A stretch of 64,000 nucleotides of DNA from positions 1 through 64,000 of the forward strand of contig DASXUL010000132.1 of assembly GCA_036504855.1 (NCBI GenBank), in the 5' to 3' direction. The notes under the pieces are model-generated. The model saw nothing but the letters and a program-made list of their open reading frames with translations, did not search any database and was not told the DNA's origin. The first letter of the stretch is position 1. Each line of letters starts with the position of its first letter. Positions 41,829-50,912 of the stretch are shown piece by piece. The stretch comes from DASXUL01 sp036504855. Lineage in GTDB: Bacteria > Armatimonadota > DTGP01 > JAKQQT01. The translations under genes and the position numbers were made by a program.

Positions 41829-43220
41829 TCAGGCGTCGAGGCCGACGACAGCGCGAGTAACCCTGACGGCATCCGTCACGTCTATCCCCTGCGATAGGGG
41901 GCTTGAGTTCCGGAACCGCAGCGCATCCTCCTGCTGTGCGGTCACCAGCCCGGCGGCGATCCGAAGCGCCTTCGCCGCATCCGCCATGGTGTAGGGCGCC
42001 GGCCCCGCGCTGTTATACTCGTACGCGCCCATGTCCGTATGCGCGCCCGACACCCGCGGATGGCCGGCCACGTCCGTCTCACCCGGAGTGGCGAACGCAT
42101 CGTTCCCTGTGTCTTTGCACGGCGAACCCGCCTGTAGCCGGTAGTTTCCCGTGCTCGTGTTAATGAAAAGCGGGTCCGCGCTGATGTTCCCGTTTGTGCC
42201 GGTGGGGTCGGCGGCATCTGGGTAGGCCGGCCCCACGTTGCCGTAGACGTCGTTGTGGCCCAGCGTTGAGGCGCCCTGATTCAGGGCGATGCCGTCGGTG
42301 TTGAAGGCGACGATGTTGTTGGCGATCGTCGCCGACCCAAGGACGTGTATCGCCGCGCCCGGCCAGGTTGCGGCGTTCCCGACAATGGTGTTCCCCGTAA
42401 CTGTGGCGGAGGATGATGAGCAGTAGATGCCCCCGCCTATCCCATCCAGATCGTTGGCATCGATGATGTTGTCCGCAATGACGACGGGCTGTTCGGTGAA
42501 GTAAACGCAGATGCCGGACCCGCGCGACATGTACTGCCGGGCCCCATGGTTGCCGCGGATAATGTTCCCGGTAACCGTCAACGCCGCGCCGGAACTGAAG
42601 ATCGCCGCGCCATTCGCCGCCCTGTTGCCTACGATTGTGTTGTTGCGGATGGCAACGCGCCCCTCGTTGCAGTAGATTCCGCCTCCGTACGAGTTGTTGT
42701 TCTTGTGGTCGATGTCGTTTCCCGCAATGACATTGCCGGAAATCGCCAGATTGGCGCCTTCTGACTGAATGGCGCCGGCGACATACGCTCCGCCGATATA
42801 CCGCCCCTGGCCCGCGGTGATCGTGAAGCCGTCTATCGTTGCCGTCTGCGTGACGGAAACGTCTGCCGAGAAGGCGCTCTCGGCGAGAGGATCACCCACC
42901 GTGGTGACGTTCTTGCGCGGGTCTCGCTCGTCCCGCGACGTCTCGCCGCCGGCGAATCCCCCCAGGTAGGTCGCTCCGTTGCCGATGACGCCATTCCCGG
43001 GGTACGCGCCCGCCGCCACCCAGACCTCATCGCCAGGTGATATCGTCGCCAAGGCGGCATTGAACGAACGGTAGGCCGTCTGCCAGGTCATCCCATCGTG
43101 AACGCTTCCCGTACCGGAACCGTTCACGTAGACGACCTTGGCTTGGCAAGCAGCCATGCTGGCGCCGAGGGCGCACACCGCCAGAGCTGCACGCTGGAGG
43201 AACGGGAAATCGAGTAGCAT
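41829..43220 (-). CDS. Secreted right-handed beta-helix protein with dockerin-like tail (paralog)
   Basis: A 463-residue exported protein similar in layout to the product at 7536-10331. A signal peptide (MLLDFPFLQRAALAVCALGASMAACQA) is followed by KVVYVNGSGTGSVHDGMTWQTAYRSF and PbH1 repeats (GGGIYCNEGRVAIRNNTIVGN, GGGIYCSSSSATVTGNTIVGN). The end has GSPCKDTGNDA, VDMGAYE-like TDMGAYEYN and a dockerin-like tail (DAAKALRIAAGL...IDVTDAVRVTRAVVGLDA). AAGGAG lies 6 bases before ATG 43220. The last segment keeps one recognisable dockerin half. Confidence 0.87.
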   Translation of the reverse strand: MLLDFPFLQRAALAVCALGASMAACQAKVVYVNGSGTGSVHDGMTWQTAYRSFNAALATISPGDEVWVAAGAYPGNGVIGNGATYLGGFAGGETSRDERDPRKNVTTVGDPLAESAFSADVSVTQTATIDGFTITAGQGRYIGGAYVAGAIQSEGANLAISGNVIAGNDIDHKNNNSYGGGIYCNEGRVAIRNNTIVGNRAANGAAIFSSGAALTVTGNIIRGNHGARQYMSRGSGICVYFTEQPVVIADNIIDANDLDGIGGGIYCSSSSATVTGNTIVGNAATWPGAAIHVLGSATIANNIVAFNTDGIALNQGASTLGHNDVYGNVGPAYPDAADPTGTNGNISADPLFINTSTGNYRLQAGSPCKDTGNDAFATPGETDVAGHPRVSGAHTDMGAYEYNSAGPAPYTMADAAKALRIAAGLVTAQQEDALRFRNSSPLSQGIDVTDAVRVTRAVVGLDA

Positions 43221-43374
43221 TTTGGCTCCTTGGCACGTCTGCGGACGGTTCGGTTCGAGGCAACCCATAGGATCCGAGTTCATCTGGATGGGCGGCCGAT
43301 GAGACTCAGTGCTTTGTTCGGAGGGAGCGGCCCGTGAACCCCTCGCTGGTCCCGTGAGGGACCGAGACCCCATG

Positions 43375-43494
43375 GCAGATAGGGGGCGGACACGGCCAGC
43401 CGTGTCCCTACCCTTCGCTGGTTCCATCCACCGAACAGTGAACGGCCGGGCCGACCGGTAAGGACACGGCCTGCCGTGTCCGCCCCCTATCTGC
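43375..43494. repeat. 120-bp inverted-repeat element GCAGATAGGGGGCGGACACGG
   Basis: Perfect 22-bp arms lie at 43375-43396 and 43473-43494. Each arm is followed or preceded by GGACACGGC-CAG/CTG-CCGTGTCC inner palindromes. The centre is about 76 bases, with CCCTTCGCTGGTTCCATCCA. It is MITE-like in size, but I could not see flanking target duplications or another copy in the window. Confidence 0.75.
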
Positions 43495-43837
43495 AGGGAA
43501 CCAGAGGCCTCTTGCGGGGTCGGCTAACTCCCAGTTCCACCCTAACAGAGCAATTAGTGCTTTGCCGCTATTGTAGCGCTTGCCGTTTCAACCTTGCGAG
43601 CGGCGCGCCAATGGCCCGCCGGAGACCTGAGGAGTGCGCAACACGACGCGCTTCTGGGCCCGAGGCCGGGCCAGGAAGGGCGGAGGCGGGACCGCTGGCG
43701 TCATTCCCTTCCGAAGCCTGAACGGGATTCCGTTAGGCGCTCTTAACCCCGGAGGCGGCCCCGCGGCGATTCCGCTTTGCATTGTCGCCCGCTACCGTGC
43801 ATCCTAACGAAAAGCGGACGGCGGAAACGGGAGGGTC
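43495..43837. other. Gene-free region upstream of ribF
   Basis: I see no gene, tRNA or strong hairpin here. No FMN riboswitch (RFN element) motif is visible before ribF, and the sequence lacks a clear promoter match. Confidence 0.4.
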
Positions 43838-44788
43838 ATGCAGGTACTAGAGTACGGGTCGGGAGAGAGGGCGGAGCGTCCTTCGGCGGTTACGGTGGGC
43901 AAGTTCGATGGGGTGCACATGGGCCACCAGGCATTGCTGGCCGCAACGCGGGCGGCGGCGCAACGGCTCGGCCTCTTAACCGGGGCGGTTACCTTCGACC
44001 GGCATCCCGCCGAGGTCCTGTTTCCGGGATCGGCCCCCGCATACCTGACGCCGCTGCCGGTGAAACTGCGACTGCTGGAAGCCGCCGGCGCGGATTTCTG
44101 CATCGTCCTCCCCGTGGATGCGGGCACGCTGGATTGGCCGCCGGATCGGTTCGTGGACGCTGTGCTGGTGGAGGCCGCGCGCGCCCAGCATGTGGTGGCC
44201 GGACCCGACTTCCGTTACGGGCACAACCGCGAGGGCGATGCAGACACCCTGCGCGCCGCCGGCCTGCGCTGCGCGTTCTCGGTAGAGCAGTTGCCTCCCG
44301 TGATGGTCCGCGGCCGCCGCGTGAGCAGCTACGCCGTTCGGCGCGCGCTGGAGGCGGGGAACCTGCCGCTGGCCGAGGCCATGCTGGGCCGGCCCTATAG
44401 CGTCGAGGGCGTAGTAACAGGCGGCAAGCAGGTGGGGCGCACGCTGGGGTGGCCCACCGCGAACGTGGCCTTCGACGTTCCGGCGGCGCTGCCGGCGTTG
44501 GGCATCTACGCGGTAACGGCGGAATTCGATGGCGCGGAACGGCCGGCCGTGGCCAGCCTGGGCGTGCGCCCCACGCTGGAAGGCGAGGAGGCGCCGGTCT
44601 GGCTGGAAGTGTACGTGCTGGATTGGAGCGGAGACCTGTATGGCCAGCGACTGCGCGTTACGTTCCGCCTGCGTCTGCGCGATGAAGAGCGCTTCCCCGG
44701 CCTGCCGGAGCTAAAGGTGCAGATTGCCCGTGACGTGGAAGATGCGCGCGCCTACTTTACGACGAAGGGCGCGGCAGGCCGGGTCTAG
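43838..44788 (+). CDS. ribF: Bifunctional riboflavin kinase/FAD synthetase
   Basis: A 316-residue RibF that makes FMN then FAD. The N-terminal nucleotidyltransferase domain has AVTVGKFDGVHMGHQALL (GxFDGxHxGH), TFDRHPAEVLFP, AYLTPLPVKLRLLEAAGAD and VVAGPDFRYGHNREGDADTL. The C-terminal flavokinase domain has GGKQVGRTLGWPTANVAF, GIYAVTAEFDG, ASLGVRPTLEGEEAPVWLEVYVLDWSGDLYG. GGGAGGGTC precedes the ATG. In many genomes it directly follows truB; here two minus-strand genes intervene, suggesting insertion or rearrangement. Confidence 0.96.
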   Translation: MQVLEYGSGERAERPSAVTVGKFDGVHMGHQALLAATRAAAQRLGLLTGAVTFDRHPAEVLFPGSAPAYLTPLPVKLRLLEAAGADFCIVLPVDAGTLDWPPDRFVDAVLVEAARAQHVVAGPDFRYGHNREGDADTLRAAGLRCAFSVEQLPPVMVRGRRVSSYAVRRALEAGNLPLAEAMLGRPYSVEGVVTGGKQVGRTLGWPTANVAFDVPAALPALGIYAVTAEFDGAERPAVASLGVRPTLEGEEAPVWLEVYVLDWSGDLYGQRLRVTFRLRLRDEERFPGLPELKVQIARDVEDARAYFTTKGAAGRV

Positions 44789-44825
44789 ACCTGGCGTGCC
44801 GCGCCCTTTGTCGGAGCGATCCAGT

Positions 44826-45299
44826 TTAGGGAAGCGTCGGTTGCAGGCCGCGCAGATAGCGCAGCACCTTCACCGCATCGTCCAAATGGATGCAGCAGTC
44901 GGGCGTCGTCGGATTGACGTTGCCGTTCGAGAAGCTGACCGAGGCCGCGGACGAATCCGTGAGGCCGCCGGAGACCTTCAGGAGCATCTTCACGTCCTCA
45001 ACGTCAACAACCCCGTCGGCGTTCACGTCGCCGGGCATGCCGATCACTTGGACGAGCGTGGCGAGGAAGCCTGCATCGACCTTGTAGTTGTCCGGCGGCG
45101 TCGTTCCGATCGGCCCGATGATGGGTTCGCCGATGGAGGCGACAAGCTGGTAGTTTGCGGAGGACGCGACGCCGCCTCCCGAGTTGATCACATAGGTGGG
45201 GATCTTGTAGTTCGCGCTGCTCATCCCCTGGGCATGGCAGGCGGCGCCGGCAAGAAAGCCCGCGGCCGCAACCAGCGCCAGTGTCCATCGTGCTGTCAT
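44826..45299 (-). CDS. Small secreted protein with dockerin type I domain
   Basis: A 157-residue exported protein. A signal peptide (MTARWTLALVAAAGFLAGAACHA) is followed by a short domain with SSANYKIPTYVINSGGGVASSANYQLVASIGEP and a dockerin: PGDVNADGVVDVEDVKMLLKVSGG and IHLDDAVKVLRYLRGL. The first calcium loop (DVNADGVVDVED) is intact; the second is weaker. This N-terminal pattern recurs, from memory, in many Armatimonadota and Planctomycetota exported proteins. AGGAGG lies 10 bases before ATG 45299. No cohesin is seen in the window. Confidence 0.82.
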   Translation of the reverse strand: MTARWTLALVAAAGFLAGAACHAQGMSSANYKIPTYVINSGGGVASSANYQLVASIGEPIIGPIGTTPPDNYKVDAGFLATLVQVIGMPGDVNADGVVDVEDVKMLLKVSGGLTDSSAASVSFSNGNVNPTTPDCCIHLDDAVKVLRYLRGLQPTLP

Positions 45300-45494
45300 A
45301 GACGCCAATCCTCCTGGGCGAAATGGCCCACAACACTGAACGCACACATTCGGGGGGCGCCGCCGCAGGTTGGTGACCGCGCTCCACATATCGATATCGT
45401 AACCGCATTGCCGGCAAATTGCCAGCCAGGCCGCTCCATTTGAGGCGGTGGCCTTCATGTCGGAATCCCGCCTCCCGCGCCGGATGGTAACCAT

Positions 45495-45917
45495 ATGCAC
45501 ATTCCACAGAATCCAGATCTTCATAAGTCACCGCCAGACGCGATCTCCATCGAAACGCGGATCCTGGGCTGGGGGGCGCAGCGCGTTGACGTTCCTTTGC
45601 CGGAGCCCTCCATCCGCGTTGCCGACTTCATCCGCCTGAAGATCGGCGTGGAGTGGGAGCTGTTCCAAACGGGCCAGCGCGATCGGGTGGGCCTTGAGAG
45701 CGCGTCCCCCGAGGCATTGATGGCGCCGGCGGCGGCCCCCGATCAGTCTCTGGACGAAGCTCTCTTCGCCGCACTGGACGGATACCGCGCGGGATGGTAC
45801 GTTATCTTGGTAGATGGCGCGCAGACGGGCGGTCTGGATGAGCGGATAACGCTATCGCCGAGTTCAGACGTTCGCTTCGTGCGCGTGTATCCGCTGCCGG
45901 ACGCGCGAGGAGGGTAG
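45495..45917 (+). CDS. Hypothetical protein preceding the PCMT-like gene
   Basis: A 140-residue product without signal peptide or membrane segment. It has an N-terminal Pro/Asp-rich region, an acidic central part (PDQSLDEALFAALDGYRAGWYVILVDG) and a C-terminal strand region ending DVRFVRVYPLPDARGG. I do not recognise a family. Its stop lies 4 bases before the next gene, so the two are likely co-transcribed and perhaps functionally linked. It has no good ribosome site. Confidence 0.6.
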   Translation: MHIPQNPDLHKSPPDAISIETRILGWGAQRVDVPLPEPSIRVADFIRLKIGVEWELFQTGQRDRVGLESASPEALMAPAAAPDQSLDEALFAALDGYRAGWYVILVDGAQTGGLDERITLSPSSDVRFVRVYPLPDARGG

Positions 45918-45921
45918 GGCG

Positions 45922-47079
45922 GTGGCCAGGAGGGCCGATTCGGAACTCACGTCGTATGCGCTTGCCCGAGAGGGCATGGTGAACGATCTGGTCGATGCCG
46001 GAGCGCTGCGCACGCCCGCCGTGGAGGCGGCGTTTCGATCCGTTCCGCGCGAAGCCTTCGTGCCGCCCGGATCGCCGGCCGAGGTCTACGTGGATTCCGT
46101 GATCCCTGTGTCAGACAGCCGCGGCCGATGGCTCACTACCAGCAGCCAGCCCACGATGATGGCCATCATGCTGGAGCAACTGGATGTCCGGCCCGGTCAG
46201 GCCATTCTGGAAATCGGCGCGGGCACCGGCTACAACGCCGCGCTTCTGGCGCGGCTAACGGGGCCGCGCGGGCGTGTGCACTCCGTGGAGTACGAGCCAG
46301 AGGCCGCGCGGCGCGCCGCGGAGACGCTGGCGCGGGTGGATTCGCCTGCCCTGGCGCACCCTGGCGATGGCGCCGACGGCTGGCCCCCGGGGGCGCCGTA
46401 TGATCGCATTATCTCCAGCGTGGCCGTTTGGGACATCCCCGACGCGTGGAGCGCGCAGGCGGCGGCGAACGCCCGACTGGTCGCCCCCTTCACGCTGCTC
46501 GGCTCGGACTACTCCATCGCCCTCGACCGCGAATCCGACTCCTGGCGCGGCCGGGCGCCGGAAGCCTGCTCCTTCGTGCGGTTCAAGGGGCGAATGGCCC
46601 ACCCAGAGCAGAGGATGCATTTCGACGGTGAGAACGCCCCCTCGCTGACCGTCACATCCGAGTCGGGCGAGTTGCCCTCCGCGCCAGACCTGGACCGCTG
46701 GCTTGCGGCGGGGCGCGGAGAGCCGGTCGAGGGCTTCGATGCCCGGGGCGCTTGGGAGGGATTCCTCCTCTGGCTGCTCATGTCCAGCGGACCGGAGCGG
46801 CTCATCCGGCTGACGTCCGGTTCGCGGGCGATCGGCTGGCAGGGGATCGCCGTCGGAATCTGGGACGAGGGCGGCTTCGCCGCTGTTACCGCGGCGGGAA
46901 GGTTGATCCGCTACGGCCAAGGGGATACGCCGTCCGCCGTCCGCTCTCATCTCAACGCGTGGCGCGCCGCCGGCCGTCCGTCCGCCGAGGCGTACCGCCT
47001 CTCCCTCGTTCCCGGGCGTGAACCGCCCGGCCCCGCCCGCCTGCCCCGTTTCACGCACACGTGGCAAATCGAGGTCTGA
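45922..47079 (+). CDS. PCMT-like (protein-L-isoaspartate O-methyltransferase fold) protein with C-terminal extension
   Basis: A 385-residue SAM-dependent methyltransferase. The first ~215 residues are PCMT-like: MVNDLVDAGALRTPAVEAAFRSVPREAFVP, then SQPTMMAIMLEQLDVRPGQAILEIGAGTGYNAALLARL (SAM motif I) and YDRIISSVAVWDIPDAW (motif II region). Residues 215-385 form an extra domain not in standard Pcm, which is about 210 residues. Extended PCMT-like enzymes occur in some peptide-modification clusters, so its substrate may not be isoaspartyl damage. The start is GTG with GGAGG upstream. Confidence 0.78.
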   Translation: MARRADSELTSYALAREGMVNDLVDAGALRTPAVEAAFRSVPREAFVPPGSPAEVYVDSVIPVSDSRGRWLTTSSQPTMMAIMLEQLDVRPGQAILEIGAGTGYNAALLARLTGPRGRVHSVEYEPEAARRAAETLARVDSPALAHPGDGADGWPPGAPYDRIISSVAVWDIPDAWSAQAAANARLVAPFTLLGSDYSIALDRESDSWRGRAPEACSFVRFKGRMAHPEQRMHFDGENAPSLTVTSESGELPSAPDLDRWLAAGRGEPVEGFDARGAWEGFLLWLLMSSGPERLIRLTSGSRAIGWQGIAVGIWDEGGFAAVTAAGRLIRYGQGDTPSAVRSHLNAWRAAGRPSAEAYRLSLVPGREPPGPARLPRFTHTWQIEV

Positions 47080-47108
47080 GGCTCCGCATTGGGGAGGAGG
47101 CGTTCTAC

Positions 47109-47246
47109 CCCGGGGGATGAGCCCCCCGGCTACGGGCCTTCGGCCGGGATGGGCCTGAAGGCCCGCCGGATGCGTAGAGCCCGCTCGTTGGCCCTTCAGG
47201 GCCTTCATGGCGAAGCCCGTAGGCGGGGCTTTCCAAGCCCCGGCGG
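47109..47246 (-). repeat. Dispersed multi-hairpin repeat, copy 2 (inverted)
   Basis: Read on the minus strand it repeats the order seen at 11315: GGGGCTTGGAAAGCCCC, GGGCTTCGCCATGAAGG, GCCCTGAAGGGC, GGCCTTCAGGCC, GGCCGAAGGCCC and a GGGGG...CCCCC stem. It lies between two convergent genes. Confidence 0.85.
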
Positions 47247-47339
47247 GCGTTCGCGCGCTGTGGAATCGCCGCGCGCATTCAGTGTTGCGTTCGGCGGACA
47301 TTCTGGTGTAGACGCGGGGCGGCCCCACGGCTCACGGCG

Positions 47340-48209
47340 CTACTCCGCCAGGCGTAGCGTCCACAGCTTCAGCCTGGGTCGGAGCCGGTCCATAGTGTCC
47401 GGCGGGAGGTGCAGGCGATCCACGGAGAGCGCTTTCGGCGCGGCATCAACCTGAAGCGATGCCTCCGCGTCGAGCCCCAGTTCATCAAAGAAGTCCTGCA
47501 TCTCGGCGGCGCTGCCGAAGGCGGCGCGGTACATCTCCCGGTCCGTCGCCCCGTTCACCGCCTGGCGGACGCGCCGCCGCTGTTCGGAAACGGCCTCGGC
47601 TTCGGCGCGGATCGAGAAGTCCGGCGTCAGCCAGAACCCTCCGAACCTTCGCAGCAGGTCCCGCACGTTGGCCGCCACGGTTCGCAATTCGAGTGGAGAG
47701 AGGTATGGAAACAGCCCCTCGTTGACCACCGCGATGGGGCGCGAAGGGTCCAGAATGCCGGCCGCTTCCTGAAGCGAATCCGCATCCACGGCATTAGCCG
47801 CGATCAGATGATGGTTGGGCCGGGGCTCCAGCCCGTGAGCCTCTACGATCAGAGGCGCCAAAGCCGCCTTCTCCGCCGTCAGCGGCGCGAGGTCCGTCTC
47901 GATATAGGTCAGCGACGGGTCCTCCGTCATGGCGAGCCCGCGCAACGATAGCCCGCTTGCGATCTCCAGGACCTGTGAAATGCCGGACGTTCGCAGCGTC
48001 GCGGCGATGCTCTTGTAGCGGACCTCGAAGATGGGCGCGTACCACGTGATATCCTCGGGCTTCAGCCCGTAATCGCGCAAGACCCCCTGATAGGCGGCGT
48101 CCGCCTGCACGAACGCGGCCACCTCCGCGGCAAACGGGATGTCCGTGAACTGCCGCATGTACGCGGCCAGTTTCGCCGTCATGCTCACTTTGTCAAAACT
48201 GCTCGTCAT
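47340..48209 (-). CDS. LCM-family (leucine carboxyl methyltransferase-like) SAM-dependent methyltransferase
   Basis: A 289-residue protein. Its core has QVLEIASGLSLRGLAMTEDPSLTYIETDLAPLTAEKAAL, a SAM-binding motif I followed by an acidic strand 2, and RPIAVVNEGLFPYLSPLELRTVAANVRDLL, typical of the LCM/polyketide-methyltransferase-like superfamily (the NEGL segment). The substrate is unknown; it could be a small molecule. ATG 48209 is chosen because upstream sequence does not look coding; no strong ribosome site is seen. Confidence 0.7.
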   Translation of the reverse strand: MTSSFDKVSMTAKLAAYMRQFTDIPFAAEVAAFVQADAAYQGVLRDYGLKPEDITWYAPIFEVRYKSIAATLRTSGISQVLEIASGLSLRGLAMTEDPSLTYIETDLAPLTAEKAALAPLIVEAHGLEPRPNHHLIAANAVDADSLQEAAGILDPSRPIAVVNEGLFPYLSPLELRTVAANVRDLLRRFGGFWLTPDFSIRAEAEAVSEQRRRVRQAVNGATDREMYRAAFGSAAEMQDFFDELGLDAEASLQVDAAPKALSVDRLHLPPDTMDRLRPRLKLWTLRLAE

Positions 48210-48310
48210 ATCTGTGAGTCTATCAGCCGTCGGCCCGAAGGCGCCGCGATCGGGAGGCAATCCCTACCACGGCGCCTTCCGGCTGACGGCCGATCCCTGA
48301 CGGCTGTTCG

Positions 48311-50812
48311 CTACTTCGCTGCCGGCTCGCGCAGTTCCACGATCTCCCACCCGCGAGGGCCGATCGGGATGTGCAGCGTAACGGCATCCGAAGCGCGGCT
48401 GGCCTTGATCTCGGCGCCGTCCTTGAACCGCGTGGCGGCCACGGTGGCGGTGTCCATCTTCAGGTAGTAGTCCGAGGGCCGGATGGTCACGTCCACGGTC
48501 TGCGCCGTCTCGCCGGGGTTCCAGAGGCACACGTAGCCGTAACGCCCCTTCAGCGCGTTGCGCAGGTGCATCACGCCATCCACATGGGGCTCGCGCGTTT
48601 CGGCAAGGGCGTCATACGGCTTGCCCAGCGCCGTGATCGGCTGCGCCACGGCCAGCCAGTCGCGGTTATCCCAGTTCCACTTCACCCACTTCTTCATCAG
48701 CGCCGTTTCGCCCGGCGTCATCTCCAGGATACGGCCGTGCAGTTCCACGTTGCAGATGTAGGCGCCGATGCTGGTGAAGTGATACTCCAGCGCGTTCAAG
48801 TCCTCCGGTTTGGCCAGGATGTGGCAGGCGGCCTCCCACGAGATCGTGAAGGCCGGGCGGGTGAAGGTCATATCGTACAGCGTGCGGCGATAGACGTCCG
48901 CGTTGCGATACCACCACGCCATGTCCGCCTCGCGCTCGGGGCGGAAGGCCAGGATCCAGTCGCCGAACCAGGCGGTGTCCTGGTAGGCGGTGAGGCCCGG
49001 CTCGCCCTCCCAACCGCGGTCGATGATCACGCCGGGCACTTCCTTGCGCAACGTGGCGCAGAGGTCCTTCCATGCCTGAATCTGGGCACCCTCGCTGTAC
49101 GACACCGGGTGGCCGTGTTCCTTCGCCACGCAGCCGCCTTCATAGAGGCCGCCGTCGAGCTTCAGGAACTGGATGTCCAGCTCCTTGCACAGGCCCAGCA
49201 GCGTCTTCTCGAAGTGCTTGGCGTAGGCGCCGGAGAAACACTCCGCCGTGGTGCCATCCCAGAGCGGCAGGCCGGAGCCGTCCGCGTGGCGGATCTTCCA
49301 TTCGGGGTGCTGCTTCGAAACGCCGGATTCGTTGTGGACCATGATCGGCGCCGTCCACAACCCGAACTTCATGCCGCGCTCGCGCACCTCGTCGGCGATG
49401 GGCTTCAGCCCCTTCGGGAAGAACTCCTTGTTCTCAATCCAGTCGCCGTAGCCGCGTTTCGTGCTGCCCACGATCTGCTGCCAGCCGTCGTCGATCGAGA
49501 AATACTTCACGCCGAGCTCCGCGGCGGGCTTCACCATCTGCTGCACTTCGTCGCCGGTGATGGTGTTGTAGTAGCCGAACCACGTGCTGTAGAGCGGCGG
49601 GATCATGGTGGGCGTGGCGTGCGACACATGCGCGCCGATGTAGAGTTGCAGCAGGTAGCCGCCCTTCGCCGTGGGGCCGTCGTAGAGGCCCAACACGGTC
49701 TCCGGCGTGGAGACCGGCTTGCCGCTGGTCACGGGCACGTACGGCCGGTAGACGGTATTCACCGCCTTGCCGTCGCCCAGAACGTCACTGGCGCCCTGCA
49801 GGTGCAGCGCGCTGGTAACGAACCCGCCCTTGTCGGTGGATACGGCGTTTCCGGAGCCGGTGAAGCCCTGCACGCCGGTGACCGCGCCGGTCGCTTCCAG
49901 GCCATCCACCACGGCTTCCTTCAGCAGGTACATATCGCCCGCGCGGCCGGTCACGGTGATGCTCTTGGTGACGATCGGCTCGTCGCCCGGCACGACCCTG
50001 TAGCGAACCGACACGTCGAACCCTTTGTTGGCCCCAGCGCCCGAGAGGCCCAGAGTCAGCGTCCCGGGGCCCTCTTTGTGGCCGGCCAGCGTCCATCCGT
50101 GCGACAAGTCGAGTTGGATATCCTTGCCCGCTTCGCCGATGGACACGTTCTTCAGGCCGTTGGGCTTGCCCAAACCGTCCAGGCGGATGGCGATGACCTT
50201 GGCCTTCACCGGCAGCGAGAACTGATACGTCTTCGTCCACGGCTGTTGGGCCGCCGGCATTACGCCCACGCTGTGCCCGTCAACGAACACCTCCGCCGCT
50301 TCGTCCGCCGAATGGTCCAACACCACGACGTTGGGGATGCCGGGCTTCAGGCGTCCGGCGGGGATGTGGTAGCGGAACCACCAGGAGCGGTTCTCCTCTT
50401 GTGTTGTGAACGGCAGGTCCTGCGCCTTCCAGGCGGCGTCATCGAAGTCCGGCTTCGCCCAGTTGGCGGAGGGCTTGGAATCGGTGAGCTTCCAGCCCTT
50501 CGAGATAGCGCCCGGCCTGTCGGGAAGGGGAGGCGTCAGCGTGACGCGGCCCTCGGAGACGACGCGGGCGCCGGCCGGTTTGCCGTTCAGAAGGAGCGCG
50601 CCGGGCTGCAGTCCGCCGGCCTTGGCGTCCCAGCGAACGGTGCGGGACACGGCAGCGTTGGAGAGCGTCCATGAGTTGGCGGCGGCGTCGTGCGTTACGC
50701 GCGCCGGAGCGGTACGGTCGAAGTTATCGGTTTGATACATACAAGGGGCCTTCGGTGAAGTGAACAGGATGGCGGCAAGTGCCGCGTAACAGCGGTTTGT
50801 GATACGCATCAT
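48311..50812 (-). CDS. Alpha-galactosidase-like enzyme, GH36/GH27 clan D
   Basis: An 833-residue protein. A galactose-binding-like jelly-roll (about 95-235: WAKPDFDDAAWKAQDLPF, WWFRYHIPAG, VFVDGHSVGV) is inserted in the N-terminal half. The catalytic barrel shows VKYFSIDDGWQQ (441-444 DDGW), GMKFGLWTAP, and the nucleophile Asp553 in IQFLKLDGG. WFGDW (Asp618) is a candidate acid/base region. The C-terminal beta domain has YVCLWNPGETAQTVDV. The start is ATG 50812 with a hydrophobic stretch that may be a signal peptide; ATG 50740 (MYQTDNF) is an alternative with GAAGG upstream. Substrate specificity is uncertain. Confidence 0.85.
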   Translation of the reverse strand: MMRITNRCYAALAAILFTSPKAPCMYQTDNFDRTAPARVTHDAAANSWTLSNAAVSRTVRWDAKAGGLQPGALLLNGKPAGARVVSEGRVTLTPPLPDRPGAISKGWKLTDSKPSANWAKPDFDDAAWKAQDLPFTTQEENRSWWFRYHIPAGRLKPGIPNVVVLDHSADEAAEVFVDGHSVGVMPAAQQPWTKTYQFSLPVKAKVIAIRLDGLGKPNGLKNVSIGEAGKDIQLDLSHGWTLAGHKEGPGTLTLGLSGAGANKGFDVSVRYRVVPGDEPIVTKSITVTGRAGDMYLLKEAVVDGLEATGAVTGVQGFTGSGNAVSTDKGGFVTSALHLQGASDVLGDGKAVNTVYRPYVPVTSGKPVSTPETVLGLYDGPTAKGGYLLQLYIGAHVSHATPTMIPPLYSTWFGYYNTITGDEVQQMVKPAAELGVKYFSIDDGWQQIVGSTKRGYGDWIENKEFFPKGLKPIADEVRERGMKFGLWTAPIMVHNESGVSKQHPEWKIRHADGSGLPLWDGTTAECFSGAYAKHFEKTLLGLCKELDIQFLKLDGGLYEGGCVAKEHGHPVSYSEGAQIQAWKDLCATLRKEVPGVIIDRGWEGEPGLTAYQDTAWFGDWILAFRPEREADMAWWYRNADVYRRTLYDMTFTRPAFTISWEAACHILAKPEDLNALEYHFTSIGAYICNVELHGRILEMTPGETALMKKWVKWNWDNRDWLAVAQPITALGKPYDALAETREPHVDGVMHLRNALKGRYGYVCLWNPGETAQTVDVTIRPSDYYLKMDTATVAATRFKDGAEIKASRASDAVTLHIPIGPRGWEIVELREPAAK

Positions 50813-50872
50813 GGGAGTATGCTAGGCATGGCCGGTCTGTGCGGGCGTCCCCCGCGGTGGTGTCAATTGGGG

Positions 50873-50878
50873 TATAAT
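50873..50878 (+). promoter_or_regulatory. Possible -10 box for uvrC
   Basis: A perfect TATAAT overlaps an in-frame ATG at 50877. If used, transcripts would start downstream of that ATG, so the next ATG (50913) is the better uvrC start. No good -35 is seen. Confidence 0.4.
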
Positions 50879-50912
50879 GGTAACAGTGCTCGAAAGCCCG
50901 TTCGGTCCAGAT

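Noticed and set aside
43495..43837. FMN riboswitch before ribF
   Set aside because: No RFN-type conserved segments were recognised in the leader.
45300..45524. Upstream extension of the dockerin protein with two Cys-x-x-Cys pairs
   Set aside because: It looks zinc-ribbon-like, but the signal peptide and AGGAGG site at 45299 define a better start, and the extension would bury the signal peptide.
48371..50674. A 767-residue plus-strand open frame
   Set aside because: It is antisense to the GH36-type gene, which has DDGW and KLDGG motifs.
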